Source: Gaertneriomyces semiglobifer (lineage: Eukaryota; Chytridiomycota; Chytridiomycetes; Spizellomycetales; Spizellomycetaceae). Taken from it: DNA of 64,000 nucleotides. The stretch's first letter is position 1. Each line of letters starts with the position of its first letter. Positions 35,501 to 46,559 of this stretch are shown one piece after another. Below the pieces are notes generated by a model. It did not search any database, was not told where the DNA came from, and worked only from the letters and a program-made list of their open reading frames with translations. The stretch is taken from NCBI GenBank assembly GCA_025558075.1, contig JAHLKF010000001.1:1860001-1924000 (forward strand). The letters are read 5' to 3'. The translations under genes and the position numbers were made by a program.

Positions 35501-36775
35501 ATGCCCAGTGATACCTCCTTCCAATTCGGCAAGTTTGACTACTTTTGTAGTCAGATTGCCTTGAGCTTGTGCCCTCTCATAGGATCAGACACTGGGGTAG
35601 AACCGGAATGTTATTCCCGAAACATTGAGATCGGGAATCTGCTCATTTTTGAGCCAGGTAGGTCTTCGCCCGAAGTTGCTGAGCTGCCATAGCCTGTGTG
35701 AAATGTGTCGCTAATGAATCCTTGACAGCAACCCTGGTTATCCATTTGATTGCTCTGATCATGACCGGCATCATGATATATCATGTAAAAACAAAGTATA
35801 CCGCAGTCGGTGCGTAAAACGATGGAGAATCAGAAGGGATGAAGAACTGAACATACTTTTTCCAGGGCGAAAGGAGATTGTGATGTTTTTCTATATGTAC
35901 TTTGTTACCATTATCCTTGAATTTCTCGTGGTGTCGGGTATTGTTCAAACTGCGCATAGTTCGTATCCGGTAAGTGTCACACTTTCTGCTATGCCCGGAA
36001 GTCTGCGGAATCGCTAAACTTCCTCATGCTTTTTGTAGTATTTCGCTTCTGCCCACATTGCGATGAGCGTAACCACGTTATGGTGCTTATTGTTGAATGG
36101 CTTCATTGGTTTCCAATGGATGGAAGACGGTACGAATCTTTCACTTTGGGTATGTCTCCATTTGCAACCTTGCTCCTTTTGTAGGAGGCTTTATTACTCA
36201 CCGCCTGTTTGCTTAGTCCATTCGTGGGAGCTCTTTACTTGTTTGGGGAGCTACATTCTTCATCAGTATTGCGACATTTGATGAAATTGCCGGCTTCAGC
36301 AAGATCAACCATACCGCGCTGTTCATATTTTACTTCATCTTCAGTGCTGCGTTTATTCTTATTTACGTGCTCTTGCAAATCGTATTAGTAGTAAATACCC
36401 TGGACGATCGCTGGCCGCTTGGTACGGTATCTCCCCGTAGCATGATGAACCATCACTTGATTGTGCTGACATTCTCTCCTTTCAGGTGATATTCTTTTCG
36501 GCTTCACCTTTTTTGTCGTAGGTCGCATCTGCGACTACGTTATTTCTCGGCAGATATGCGACATGGCCAAGCACTATGTCGATGGCATGTTCTTCGGAAC
36601 GATATGCACACTCTTGGCTGTGATGATGGTGTACAAATACTGGGACTCCATCACCAAGGAAGACCTTGAGTTCTCTGTTGGAGGAAAAAGCAACGTTTGG
36701 GAGATAAAGGACCCTCTGTTGGGCGACGATGGGCTGCATCGGGATGACATGTATGAACCGACTCACGGATACTAG
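35501..36775 (+). CDS. CHS7: Chitin synthase export chaperone Chs7
   Basis: Exons 35501-35657, 35729-35809, 35866-35969, 36039-36149, 36217-36421 and 36486-36775, 315 aa. Opening [20 protein letters not shown] is the Chs7 signature. Six to seven hydrophobic segments follow ([110 protein letters not shown]). Chs7 lets chitin synthase III leave the ER. The C-terminal tail [13 protein letters not shown] is family-like. All phases close. A fungal cell-wall marker in the window. Confidence 0.93.
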
Positions 36776-36991
36776 GTTCCAGTAGAACCGGAAAGGTCTT
36801 CTACGGCCGATCAATTTAGTGTGTAAATAGACGTGCAGGAGTACAGAACAAAGTATTGCCATACAGCTGTTTTTGGGCGCGGCTATACGGGTCGCTGCCA
36901 TTTTATACAAATAATTGTCAGGTATTCGGACCTGCCCATATATTACACAACGGCACCCGCGAAATAGCGGTTTGCCATTTCCGTATCCAAA

Positions 36992-38991
36992 TTAGAACTT
37001 GAACTTTTCAGTCTTCCGTTTCTTTCTCTTTTCCCTCTCTCTCTGTGCATGTTCAGCCACCATATCTGAAAAGTCCTCTTTGGTTGATCCTTCTTTCGAT
37101 CTCTCGTAGGCCTTTCTGACGACCTCAGAGTCCAATCCACTCTGTAGTTCATCGGGGTTGAGAGATACCTCTGTTTCTCCTACCGCCTTTCGCTTTCCAG
37201 AGCCACTGGCACCAGCGGAGAGGTCGTAAACATGCTCACTACCCATGAAACCTTTGACCGAAGTTGACTTTTCAGGCAGAACAGTGTACAGCTGCTTCTG
37301 CTTGGCCGGGGGAGAAGCAGATCGTCTACGGTCTTTTCGCAGCTCGATGAATTCGGGGGTCTCCAAACCAGACGGAACAGATGAAATTCCAGAGGGCGTG
37401 ACCAATCCGGAAGAGACGGCTGCTGCTTCGTCGTCTTCATTAGTTTCGTTCGCGTCTTCGTCAGATTCATTCTCATCATCGGACTCTTCTTCTTCGTCTT
37501 CGGATGCTTCTTCCTCAAGTTCCAATTCACCCCATGTTGTGCGTTCGATAGGTGCCACGAGCTGCATGTTGATGATCCGTTAGTAAGAACACGAGGATAG
37601 GCTAACCAATTTGGCTAGAAAGAAAATACTAGGAACATTACCTCTAGCTTAACATCTTCCATGCTACCAAACACATCCCCATAGAGTGGCCTTCCATATT
37701 CATCCACCGGCGGCTTACCCCAACCACCAGGGTGATAGCCCCATTGTGCTCCCTCCGGAATGGGGGCGTTCAAACCAGCAACCTTTAGCTGCGGATAACT
37801 CGGTGGCGGCCCATATCTCTGCATGTTGATCAACCACGGTGGTGGCGCTAGCGGAGGCATGTTTAAGGCGCTCTTTAACTCTTCACTCAGTTGACCCGGC
37901 TTCTTCGCTTTGAGTTTGGTTTCAAACTCTTTACCTTCATAGTACACATCACCGTGAATAGTTAACTTAGGTTTGGTTTGCCACCGGAAAAACGCATCAT
38001 GCAATTTCTGGTAATCAATGTCGAGTTTGCCCATTTTCGGTTGATGTCGTTCTCGAGTTTTGGACTTTAGCTTTTGTGCATCCTCCTTTTCTTTGACAGC
38101 GGAACGCATCTCCATGATGCCCGTTGCTTTGATGAAATCAGGGAGCTCGAATGGTGGCTTTTCGATACCTCTTTTCCCTTGCAGGTATTTACGCTTCTGA
38201 GACCAATGTACTGGAACAGGGACTGTGTTACGATATGATTTCAGGTGAACAAGTAGTTTGGGATCGGAGGCGGTAACATCCACCCAGTCGACAACATCGG
38301 GTTTTTTGACGAGTTGTTTCAATTCCGCAACCGTTAAACGATTGAGCTTGCGCATTTGTTTTCTGGATACTTTTTTCACACCATTTTCGTCCTCGGACGT
38401 ATCAGAATCAGAATCACTGTCTCTATTCCGATGGCCATTGGTTTCATCCTCATCACCCAGGTCGGCACCATCTGCTTCGTCTGCTGATTGGTCGCCTGCT
38501 TCGTCTTCCTCAGGCGGCGCCGGTTGAAAGTAGTCAAAGATCTTGGCGTAATCAGCAAACGCCTCGTCCTTGATATCCAGTGGTGCAGCGACATACTCAA
38601 TGTCCACGCCTTGTGGTACTTGTGGCTTGTTTTCAGATTCCACAACAGTTCCAGTCGCAGTGGCATTAGTATCTTGCTGGGTCTTTTTCTTTCTTCTCTT
38701 TTTCTTGTCATTGGTCTTTGCTGACCCGTTTTGGGAATGCCCATCGACGTTGGCAAGCGCAAGATGATCTTTCAGGCGAGCAAGAAGGGTATCTCTGTGA
38801 CCGACGGCATCGAGGCCCAAGTCGATGAGCGACTTTTTTAGTTCATCATCCGACTGCTTCTGATACTGCGCGAGTAGCTTTGCTGCCATTTTCTGCGCAA
38901 CCCTTTCCAATCGGTGCTGCTGAAGCTGTTCCGCTTCCAATATCGGCCCTGTGGTTGGTTGAGTGCAGACGGTCGACAGAGGACGAGGCAT
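36992..38991 (-). CDS. SF3B2: SF3B2, splicing factor 3b subunit 2
   Basis: Exons 38991-37642 and 37561-36992, 639 aa. An N-terminal SAP-like motif reads LKKSLIDLGLDAVGHRDTLL. The DUF382 region contains VSRKQMRKLNRLTVAELKQL, then DVVDWVDVTASDPKLLVHLK and VPVHWSQKRKYLQGKRGIEK. The PSP domain shows PPPWLINMQRYGPPPSYPQL KVAGLNAPIPEGAQWGYHPG. The C-terminal half is acidic then basic, ending KTEKFKF. SF3B2 (yeast Cus1) anchors the SF3b complex of the U2 snRNP at the branch site. Shorter than human (895 aa) mainly in the N-terminal low-complexity part. Its start lies about 260 bp from the divergent U2 snRNA gene. Confidence 0.94.
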
Positions 38992-39249
38992 CCGATCCGA
39001 ACTGGCGATTAAAATCAAGCACTGCAACGTCGCCCGGAAAGTGACTCGCAGGTCCACTTGGACCCCTCACTTAACTCCGGTCAAGTGATTTCTAACATAA
39101 TCAGGGTATGCTGACACAATAACGCTTAATCACATGATATCCTAGGCAACGCATGGCACAGCACAAGCGTAACCTGGATACAGTGGCACAGTAATTTGGT
39201 GGTCTATAAAAGGCGAGCCCGTCCCCGCATCCCCCTTTCCTTTTTCCTT
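38992..39249. promoter_or_regulatory. Divergent promoter region SF3B2 / U2 snRNA
   Basis: 258 bp between the SF3B2 start codon and the U2 5' end. A TATA box (TATAAAAG, 39205-39212) stands about 40 bp before U2. Confidence 0.6.
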
Positions 39250-39438
39250 ATCCTCTCAGGCCTTTTGGCTAAGATCAAGTGTAGTATCTGTTCTATTCAG
39301 TTTGACAACTGGATTCCTCGGCATTGCCGAGGGTTTTCTTGTCATACCTATTTTTGAAATTCGCTGGCGCTGATGGGCTTGCTCTAGGCGCTGGCACTGG
39401 TGTCCCTGGTATTGCACTACTTCCAGGTGACGCCGAGA
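39250..39438 (+). ncRNA. U2: U2 spliceosomal snRNA
   Basis: The 5' domain is almost canonical: GGCCTTTTGGCTAAGATCAA then GTGTAGTATCTGTTCT, with the branch-point-pairing GTAGTA at 39281-39286. Stem-loop IIa/b region contains the perfect hairpin CCTCGGC-ATT-GCCGAGG (39316-39332). The Sm site is ATTTTTGA (39350-39357). Stem-loop IV shows CCTGGTATTGCACTACTTCC AGG (39405-39427), close to the CCTGGTATTGCAGTACCTCCAGG type that binds U2A'/U2B''. Both ends are estimates: 5' from the conserved ATC start, 3' from closure of stem IV with flanking GACGCC. U2 pairs with the intron branch site. Confidence 0.93.
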
Positions 39439-39922
39439 CCCCCGCATAATGAAGGAAGAAAATCAATGAATGTACATAAATCTTAATCCAGAGCACGTGC
39501 TTTGGACTTCCCATCTTTCGTATGGCAGAGGCTTTCAGTTCACGATCATCCTGCATGGGGATCTGTGCATGTGTTGTGCCCACTTGATGCTAGTATCCCT
39601 GCACGTACTGCTGGTGCAAAGCACTAGAGATCCGCGATCAGTGATACGAACGCTTACGCTGATGGTCGAGGAAGAAGCTTTGAGATTGAGGATGCTGAGA
39701 AAAAGAGGCCAGCGTCAGCGTGCAGGGTTGTGCCGTGGTGTGTCATCAAACACTACTCGCATCAAATGCGCTCAGATACGTCTGATGTGATGTCCTTTTT
39801 GCCTACTGAATGTGCGTCGACGAATGCTGTGGACATATTGATATTGATACTCGAATGTTATATACAATGCCAACCGGGGCGATCCACCCTCAGCAATTGG
39901 CCCTCACGATCTTGCCTGCAAA
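39439..39922. other. Convergent spacer U2 snRNA / aldo-keto reductase
   Basis: About 480 bp. Short ORFs only; nothing recognised. Confidence 0.45.
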
Positions 39923-40947
39923 CTATTTACCCGTCCAGGCATCTAAGTTATTCAATGGCGCGTCCTTCTTTACCACGTCCCAGACTTTTTCAATGGCAGC
40001 AACGGCCTCAGTTGGCAAAGGTCCATTCTCCAGTCCTTGTACAGTCTGCTCCAGTTGCTCCACTCTGGTGGCCCCAAGGATGATTCCGTCCCCTAGTTCT
40101 GGTTTCAATGCGGAATGATACGCAATGTACCGGTAGGCCAGTTCGGCTCTGGGGATCTTGAATTCTTCCGAAATGCCAGACCATAGTTTAAGACCTTCCA
40201 ATAGGGCAGGGCGGTTATACAATGTGTGATACATCTTTCCTAGCGGGCTCTTGGGATCCCACCGGCCTTCCCCGCCCTTCTGAATGTCCTCGACAGATTT
40301 TGCCAAGAATCCGCCTGCAATGGCGGAATACGCATAGAACCTGATGTTGAGTTTCCGGAGCAAGGGAAACAAGGTTTGCTCGATATGCCGGGAAACGGGG
40401 TTGTAATTTCCTTGGTAAACGGTGGGAAGGACGGACGACGCCTGTTTCTGTAAATCGTAGATTTGTTGGACCTGTTCAGGAGTATAGTTGGAGAGACCGA
40501 GTTCGGCGAATTTGCCGGCTTTGTAGAGCTCATTCATGGCTTTGAGAGTCTCTTCAATAGGAGTTTGCGGGTCCGGAGCGTGCAAGTAGTAGACATTAAC
40601 CTGCCAAACGGTGCCAGTTGAAGCTTCCGGGTATAATAAGAATCAACGCGATGCTGCTCACAAACCTTGTCTACACCCAACTGTGAAAATGACTCCTTCT
40701 GCGCAGCCTGCACGGCATCCTTGGTTTGCGTTCCAGGAGTCCCACCGGGTACCTTTGTGTCAATAGTGAACTTGTCGCTCGCCTTGAGTTTTCCCAGTAC
40801 ACCTTCCGAGCCCCCATATATACGGGCGGTGTCGAGGATCTGGATGTGGAGGCGTTCGAGCACGTCAAGGAACTTTTTGCCATTCTCGACGTTGCCATCC
40901 ATCATGTTGGCAGTGCCGAAGATGTATGCAAGTTTGGAGGCAGTCAT
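39923..40947 (-). CDS. Aldo/keto reductase, AKR7-like
   Basis: Exons 40947-40666 and 40600-39923, 319 aa. The (beta/alpha)8 reductase has the catalytic tetrad Asp and Tyr in LDTARIYGGSEG, Lys in DTKVPGG and His in YYLHAPD. Further family stretches are GLSNYTPEQV, YNPVSRHIEQTLFPLLRKLN IRFYAYSA and ILGATRVEQLEQTV. It resembles aflatoxin-aldehyde reductases (AKR7) that reduce succinic semialdehyde and dialdehydes with NADPH in the cytosol. Substrate cannot be told from sequence. The start is the first ATG before ASKLAYIFGTANM. Confidence 0.88.
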
Positions 40948-43029
40948 GGTTGAGTGAGTGTGCTAGTAAAGTGAGAAGATACGAGTTGTGAGCTGGAAGA
41001 AGCTGTGAAGGCTAAGGTGGACGAGATTCTTCCCAACCGTCCAGCCTTTTATGCTGGCCGCATCCAGATCCAGCTGCACAGCGGGTTTCCCGATGTGTCA
41101 TGCCGAAACAGGGCGCTGACAAAAGGTGGGCTTCACCGGCAGCCGAACATATATGAATTTGTCATTGGAGATAACGTTTGTGAGAGCTTGCTGTGCAGGA
41201 TACCAACGCCTTGCGTAACCGCATCCATCTTCAATTCAGATTTCAAAGCCGTTGATTCGCACGCAACATCGACGCGACACGGCGCAGTCACAAAGCGGGC
41301 GCGTATCTTGGCTTCGAATCCCGCTCCGGACTGAGCTGAATTTTGAAGCTGAAGCAGAGGTGTGCACGTTTAATGCTATGATACAACATGAATTGATAGC
41401 TGGCAGCATTCTTGTGGTCCGAGAAGTACTCCTCTGCATGTGGGTGCATGCGAGTAATGAGCCTGGCTGAGTTGAGAGCAAAGCCGTGAGCAAGTGGGTA
41501 CAACACATTCGGATAGTTCGATAGTTCGCTCAACGACGACCCCGGATGTAACAGATCCTGGCAACCAGAGCTACTGTTTTGTACGGGCTTTCGTCTAACA
41601 TGTCGCGGTGGGAAAATCACTGGTAACGACTGCTATCAACCAAGCTGAAGAAAACCAGTGCAGCCTGCAGAACGTTTAACAACTTTCCCATTTGAGCCCT
41701 TCGCTAATCTTCGACACTGCAGTGCCTCTATGTGAATTGGGGTACTGACACGTTTACACTTTGTTAAGCGTGATAAGAGGTATTATTCTCTCCTGTCCCT
41801 CCATGAGTATGCCTAGCTTATTGGATGTACTTGTCACGAATGTCCTTCCATTGTCGCTTCATAAGGAAAAGAAATGGCAAACTTGAGCTTTGTGCTGGGG
41901 CGAACAGCAAAGGCCTGAAGGAGTACCTACCCCTCGGTTCAATGAGTCCCATACGCGGTCGGTCACGCTATCGAACGCGATCTCGAAGGCGAACGCAGCA
42001 GCAAAGATGCCCGCAACAAAGTTTGAGGACTTCTTGAAGAAGACTGGCAAAAGAGGTCATCAATACTTTGGGTTAGTGTGTCATTCGCTACGTTGATGCC
42101 CTTTGCTCCTACGCGTGTTGTCCAAGCAAGGGAAACCTCATGCGCGAGGAAGAATGCTCACCATTATAAGTAGTTCTCGCCAACGCAGAAGCCATCTTTG
42201 CTCTTCCTTTCTCTGTATCTCCTGTCTTTCCAGAATCAAAATCGCAGATTCGTTTCGCTGCTTCGTGCCGCTCGCTCCGCCATTCGCAGTGCGCCCTGAT
42301 TTACATCGAGGTGCTTGTTGACATGGCAACACATAACCGATAATACTGTGTTAGTTACGGACTACTTCCTGAGCACTGGATTGAGCGCTCACTCAGGCGA
42401 GGCGAGGATACCTGCAACTTCAATGGTGATGGTTGGTCATCATTCTAAAGATCAAGCCGCTCCATTTGAATGGCACCACTTCCTTCTAGATCTACTTCGC
42501 ACTACAACGACTCTTTCTACCTTTCAAGTAAACGATCAGACGGCATGAGGTCGTAAGCTGCTGTATATATTTGAAATCGAAGACGAGATCCAAATGTAAA
42601 CTCCGGCCATGTGAATTGGCACTGCGGCGATCGTGCAGATGGCTGAACGCTTTGATCAAGTCGTTCAATGTCAGCAATCCAGGCGCTTTCTCATTAATTT
42701 CAAGGTGGAGATGCTGTATGCTTGGATGTAATATGGGCACCACTTCCGCCATATGCATCAGACTTTCTGGGGTAGCATCGTAGTGGTAAAAGCCGCATTT
42801 CTCCATGTTTGGCTGCTCGCGGGGATGTCCCACCAGAGCTTTCCAAACCTCGACTTGTCGCGACGTTCGGTCGCGTCGAAGGGCAATCGATAACAATGAT
42901 TACATAATTGCAAACATAATTGCCCTAACACCGAAATGCACAGCGCAACCTCGATCAACTGTCGCGACAGTTTTCATTATGATTTGCTCAAATTCTGCAT
43001 CTTTCAAACTAATATCCCGGCATTGAAAA
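40948..43029. other. Gene-poor 2-kb stretch
   Basis: No family recognised. A minus-strand frame at 42492-42896 has protein-like composition (see findings) but no ATG at its start, and a plus-strand fragment near 41890-42096 is unconvincing. The promoter of the WSC-like gene must be at the right end. Confidence 0.45.
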
Positions 43030-43503
43030 ATGGTTGCAACCTCATTCTATCGGACAGGACTCTTTTGGGGTGCAGCCCTGGCGCTGGTGCAAGCTGCTGT
43101 CGGTCAGACGAGCGCAAGTACCCCCGCAACTCCGGATCGTAGTCAGTCAGTAGAAGTCGAAGGTACTGCCAACAACAACCTTCGGATTCGCTTCCTTGGC
43201 TGCGAACAAGCACAGAGCCTTGCCCACTTGGTAGCGGCCTCAAACTACAGCAGTACACTTACTCCAGCCATGTGTGCGGAGTGGTGCACCACCAGGGACC
43301 CTGAGCTCACCCGCTTCCATATCGACTACAACTCATGGTCGACGTCTAACGAGACGGTTCCCACTTGTCGCTGCACGTCTGCTTCCTATTCATACGGAAA
43401 TGCTGTTGATGTCCTGCAGTGCAACACCTCAAAGTGCGCTGACGGGTCTGCCTGCGGCAACAGTCGCGATGCCCGCACGGTGGCTGTATACGAGCTGGAA
43501 TGA
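43030..43503 (+). CDS. Small secreted WSC-like cysteine-rich protein
   Basis: Single exon, 157 aa. A signal peptide is clear: MVATSFYRTGLFWGAALALV QAAVGQ. The mature part has a WSC-like pattern: FLGCEQ, LTPAMCAEWCTTRDPEL, TCRCTSASYSYG, CNTSKCADGSACG, ending in AVYELE. Cys count in the mature part is eight, in C-x(n)-C..C-x(n)-C-x-C..C..C..C order. No transmembrane segment follows, so it is secreted rather than a cell-wall stress sensor. WSC domains bind glycans. It lies alone in a gene-poor area, with AT-rich and GATA-repeat sequence downstream. Confidence 0.72.
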   Translation: MVATSFYRTGLFWGAALALVQAAVGQTSASTPATPDRSQSVEVEGTANNNLRIRFLGCEQAQSLAHLVAASNYSSTLTPAMCAEWCTTRDPELTRFHIDYNSWSTSNETVPTCRCTSASYSYGNAVDVLQCNTSKCADGSACGNSRDARTVAVYELE

Positions 43504-44607
43504 GCACCATTTGGAATGCCTTAACGGCGGGAGCCGTACAAATTAGATCTTGGAAGAACGATGAAGATAGATAGATACATAGATACATAGACCATTACTA
43601 GCTATTAGATTCTAGAGAAGTGCTGTCACCCATATTATAATTCTATGCTTTGTTTAATTACGATGATTCACTCTTGAAAACAAAGATGCTACAAGGTCAC
43701 ATGAGCAGATGCAAGTCACGTGCTGGTTTCCCGTAATTCATGTGACGCGACATGAAGTTCGAAAGTTGAGCATTTGGACAAGTCAGTTTTGCAGCGAACC
43801 CAATCATAAAAGAATGCATGATGATGGCCTTACTGTTTCCAACACTGTCTAACTCATGGTTATGCCAGAGAGTGTGCCTCTCCTTCAAGGATGGTAGCTT
43901 GTCGTCGCATATCCCTTCCGCTGCACAAGCTTTGTGAACCTGGTGGACCTGGCATAGGGTGAATCAACTTGATCGATCACCTTGTCGTCGAAGCTCTATG
44001 GCCGGTTGTGGCCTAACATTCGGCGAACCCTTCCAAGAGAGGTCTATTTGATACAGCTTCCTTTCAGTTCGTTTTGCAGGTTTTTTGAGAGCAGTACTAC
44101 GCTGGACGACGTTTGATAATCTCTTGCTGACGTTTCCGTCAAGCACCCCATTCACACTGGCAAAGAATGTCCCCTTTTCCAAACACAGTGGTAATGCCAT
44201 GCTCAATAGAGAAACCTCTGCTTTAAACCTTCCTTCGGACCGAACTGCAGCAAACAGCGTCAGAGTTATGCGCTTATTTCCAAAGGAAAATTGCACGCGC
44301 AAAGCCCACTGTCAAGACCTACGTTTGATGCACTGACGCACTTGTCAACGGCTGCAACTGCTGCTGCTGCTGGTGAGCGTTAGGATTGTGATGTTGCGCA
44401 ATGGAATAGTGCATAACATGCTTCTTGTTCTGTATTCCTTGATATTGACGGTGGACAAAGACCAGCCAACTTGGGAAGCCATCAACAATTACCACACTTC
44501 TAGCTGTCGGTAACAACAACAGTTTCGCAAGGGGTCGAACGTAGAGAAGCCAATATCGACGGCTGAAAAAAGACCTCAATACTGGCTTTGTGGAAACGAC
44601 AACAGCG
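43504..44607. other. Spacer with possible unrecognised minus-strand gene
   Basis: 1.1 kb. Two minus-strand frames (44579-44319 and 44302-43964) could be exons of one gene but I recognise nothing in them. The arrestin-like promoter must be near the right end. Confidence 0.4.
43566..43590. repeat. GATA/GATACATA microsatellite
   Basis: Short run of GATA units and GATACATA variants after the WSC-like stop codon. Simple sequence. Confidence 0.7.
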
Positions 44608-46494
44608 ATGCCAACAGTGCTCTCAATTCGCCCACTTCCGACCTACAACACCCTGCTTCACGGCCACTACGGTCTTGAAACATGCGTCATTCGTGGCATC
44701 ATCACCATCCAACATTCAGCAACACTATTGAGCTCGAAGCCTTTGCGAGTGGCCTCTCTCAATGTGGCCTTTCGCGGACAGTCCTGGTGTATATACCCAA
44801 CAGAGTCTCTGGAAACAGCGAAACGTACGCACTTATTTCTGTACCGGTCCGTGGATGTTTTGACCGAAATGGAGACAATACCTTGCGGCAACAAAGTAGA
44901 ATTGCCTTTTGAAATCGTTTTCCCATCGGACCCGGATCCGGACGCTTTACCTCCTCCACCTCCCGGTGTCAATCCAAGCCCGCACTTGCTTCCTCCAAGC
45001 ATGGCCTTCCTTGGCACGAGCGGAGCAGATCACCCTTATCAAGGTCACATTGACTATGAAGTGATAGCAACCCTCACGGAACCACCCACCCTCTTTGCCG
45101 CTGGAAAAGTGCATACAGCGACTGCTACAATACCACTCAAAGTATACGACCCACGTCTGCTGCCTACCCTGCTCCATCCTGACTTTCGACGCTGGAGATC
45201 GGCACCTGGGGCAGTGCCTGTCGAATATGACGTAGAAGTAGGCGCCATTGCTATGGGTCCTGGTGATCCGCTCCGGTTCGCCTACCGTGTTGTAGTTGCC
45301 AATGAAGCCGCCCGCAAAGGGGTGCGTTTGAAACGAATCAGTTTATGCCTCCGGGAGCACCACGTAGTTGGAGAACAGCGCTGTCAAGGGACTGTATACA
45401 ATCCATATGATCCGATTGAGAAACGCGGCGATCGCATCAAAGGATCCACCGAACTGTTCCGGTGGGAAGGCAACGAGATATTGCCTACAACGACAGACGG
45501 CGAATTTGAGCTAGCATCTATTCAGCGAAGAACATCTACACGACGACGTAATACCTCATCTACAACTAGCGATAAAGCTCTACCAAGACCAGGCTACCTA
45601 ACGCGTGGTGGAGATGGGCTATACGCCGAGTCAGAAATCACCTTACGGATACCAGAACTAGGTTCATTTTCTCCGACCACTGCTAAACCACCACTCCCAC
45701 CGCCAGTCCCTGAGAACAGCGCACCCTTACCTGCCCATATTGAAGTGAGGCACACGCTCCAAGTTGCCATCGAGTTTATAGGCGCCGATAAATTAGTAAT
45801 GGAATCCGTGTGTGTGCTGTCGTCAGTGTCCCAGACTGACATCGCAGCCCTCTTGGACACTGATGCCGAGGTTGTGCCGGGTTTAGACTATGAAAAGGTT
45901 GTGGGCAAAGAAGTCTGGGTGCCCGAGTACAGTCGTTGGGACGCCGTAGTCGAAAGAGTGAGGAGACTCGGGCTTGAAGAATGGAACGTTGTCAGGGCGG
46001 TGGTGTGTGGGGACACTGGTGACACTCCAGATCGTAAGAGTGAAGACGTTATGAAAGCCCTTAATGGAATGTTAGAGGTTGGGAGGGTTTCCGAGTCGGG
46101 TAGTGACAGTGATAGCTGCGAGAGTGATGCCATCAGTGACGCCTGCGAGAGTCATGAAGGATCACCACCCGATTACGTCGTCTCGCACTCTCCGCGTAGC
46201 AAGTTGGATTTGGACTCTTCGAAGTCACATAAAGGTCGAGTCCACGTTACGAACTCGAAAAAACAGGGCTTCAGCGCACCGACTGTGGCACCCAAATCAG
46301 GGGGCACCCCGAAACCACAGGCATTACCGCGAACGCCACCACATCCATTATCTGCGGATATTGATTCTGAACGGCCCACAGAGCATCCGTCTACTACATT
46401 TGAGGTAGATAGTTCTTGGGGAACTAGCAATCAGCAAGTTGATGCTGATGTAGATCACGATGTTCATCGCAATAAATGGGATGCGGTGCGGTGA
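44608..46494 (+). CDS. Arrestin-like (ART) trafficking adaptor
   Basis: Single exon, 628 aa. The start is the first ATG of the frame (MPTVLSIRPLPTYNTLLHG); an upstream GTG is ignored. The N-terminal arrestin fold has GLETCVIRGIITIQHS, LRVASLNVAFRGQSWC, then IPCGNKVELPFEIVFPSD and GHIDYEVIATLTEPP; the C-terminal arrestin half begins near residue 205 (PVEYDVEVGAIAMGPGDPLRFAY). The tail is acidic and Ser-rich with a PPDY motif at about residue 520, the PPxY form that recruits Rsp5/Nedd4 ligases. ART proteins select plasma-membrane transporters for ubiquitination and endocytosis. Confidence 0.8.
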   Translation: MPTVLSIRPLPTYNTLLHGHYGLETCVIRGIITIQHSATLLSSKPLRVASLNVAFRGQSWCIYPTESLETAKRTHLFLYRSVDVLTEMETIPCGNKVELPFEIVFPSDPDPDALPPPPPGVNPSPHLLPPSMAFLGTSGADHPYQGHIDYEVIATLTEPPTLFAAGKVHTATATIPLKVYDPRLLPTLLHPDFRRWRSAPGAVPVEYDVEVGAIAMGPGDPLRFAYRVVVANEAARKGVRLKRISLCLREHHVVGEQRCQGTVYNPYDPIEKRGDRIKGSTELFRWEGNEILPTTTDGEFELASIQRRTSTRRRNTSSTTSDKALPRPGYLTRGGDGLYAESEITLRIPELGSFSPTTAKPPLPPPVPENSAPLPAHIEVRHTLQVAIEFIGADKLVMESVCVLSSVSQTDIAALLDTDAEVVPGLDYEKVVGKEVWVPEYSRWDAVVERVRRLGLEEWNVVRAVVCGDTGDTPDRKSEDVMKALNGMLEVGRVSESGSDSDSCESDAISDACESHEGSPPDYVVSHSPRSKLDLDSSKSHKGRVHVTNSKKQGFSAPTVAPKSGGTPKPQALPRTPPHPLSADIDSERPTEHPSTTFEVDSSWGTSNQQVDADVDHDVHRNKWDAVR

Positions 46495-46559
46495 GCATGT
46501 CATGTCCAGCTCGTGTTGCACTGTTTCGTCGCTATTTCGCATGCGAGCTGGTTGCAGAG

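Noticed and set aside
37245..38767. Ser- and Phe-rich plus-strand ORFs opposite SF3B2
   Set aside because: Antisense shadows of acidic and basic tracts of SF3B2.
41300..41330. Second tRNA suggested by TTCGAATCCCGC
   Set aside because: No matching T-stem, anticodon arm or acceptor stem around it.
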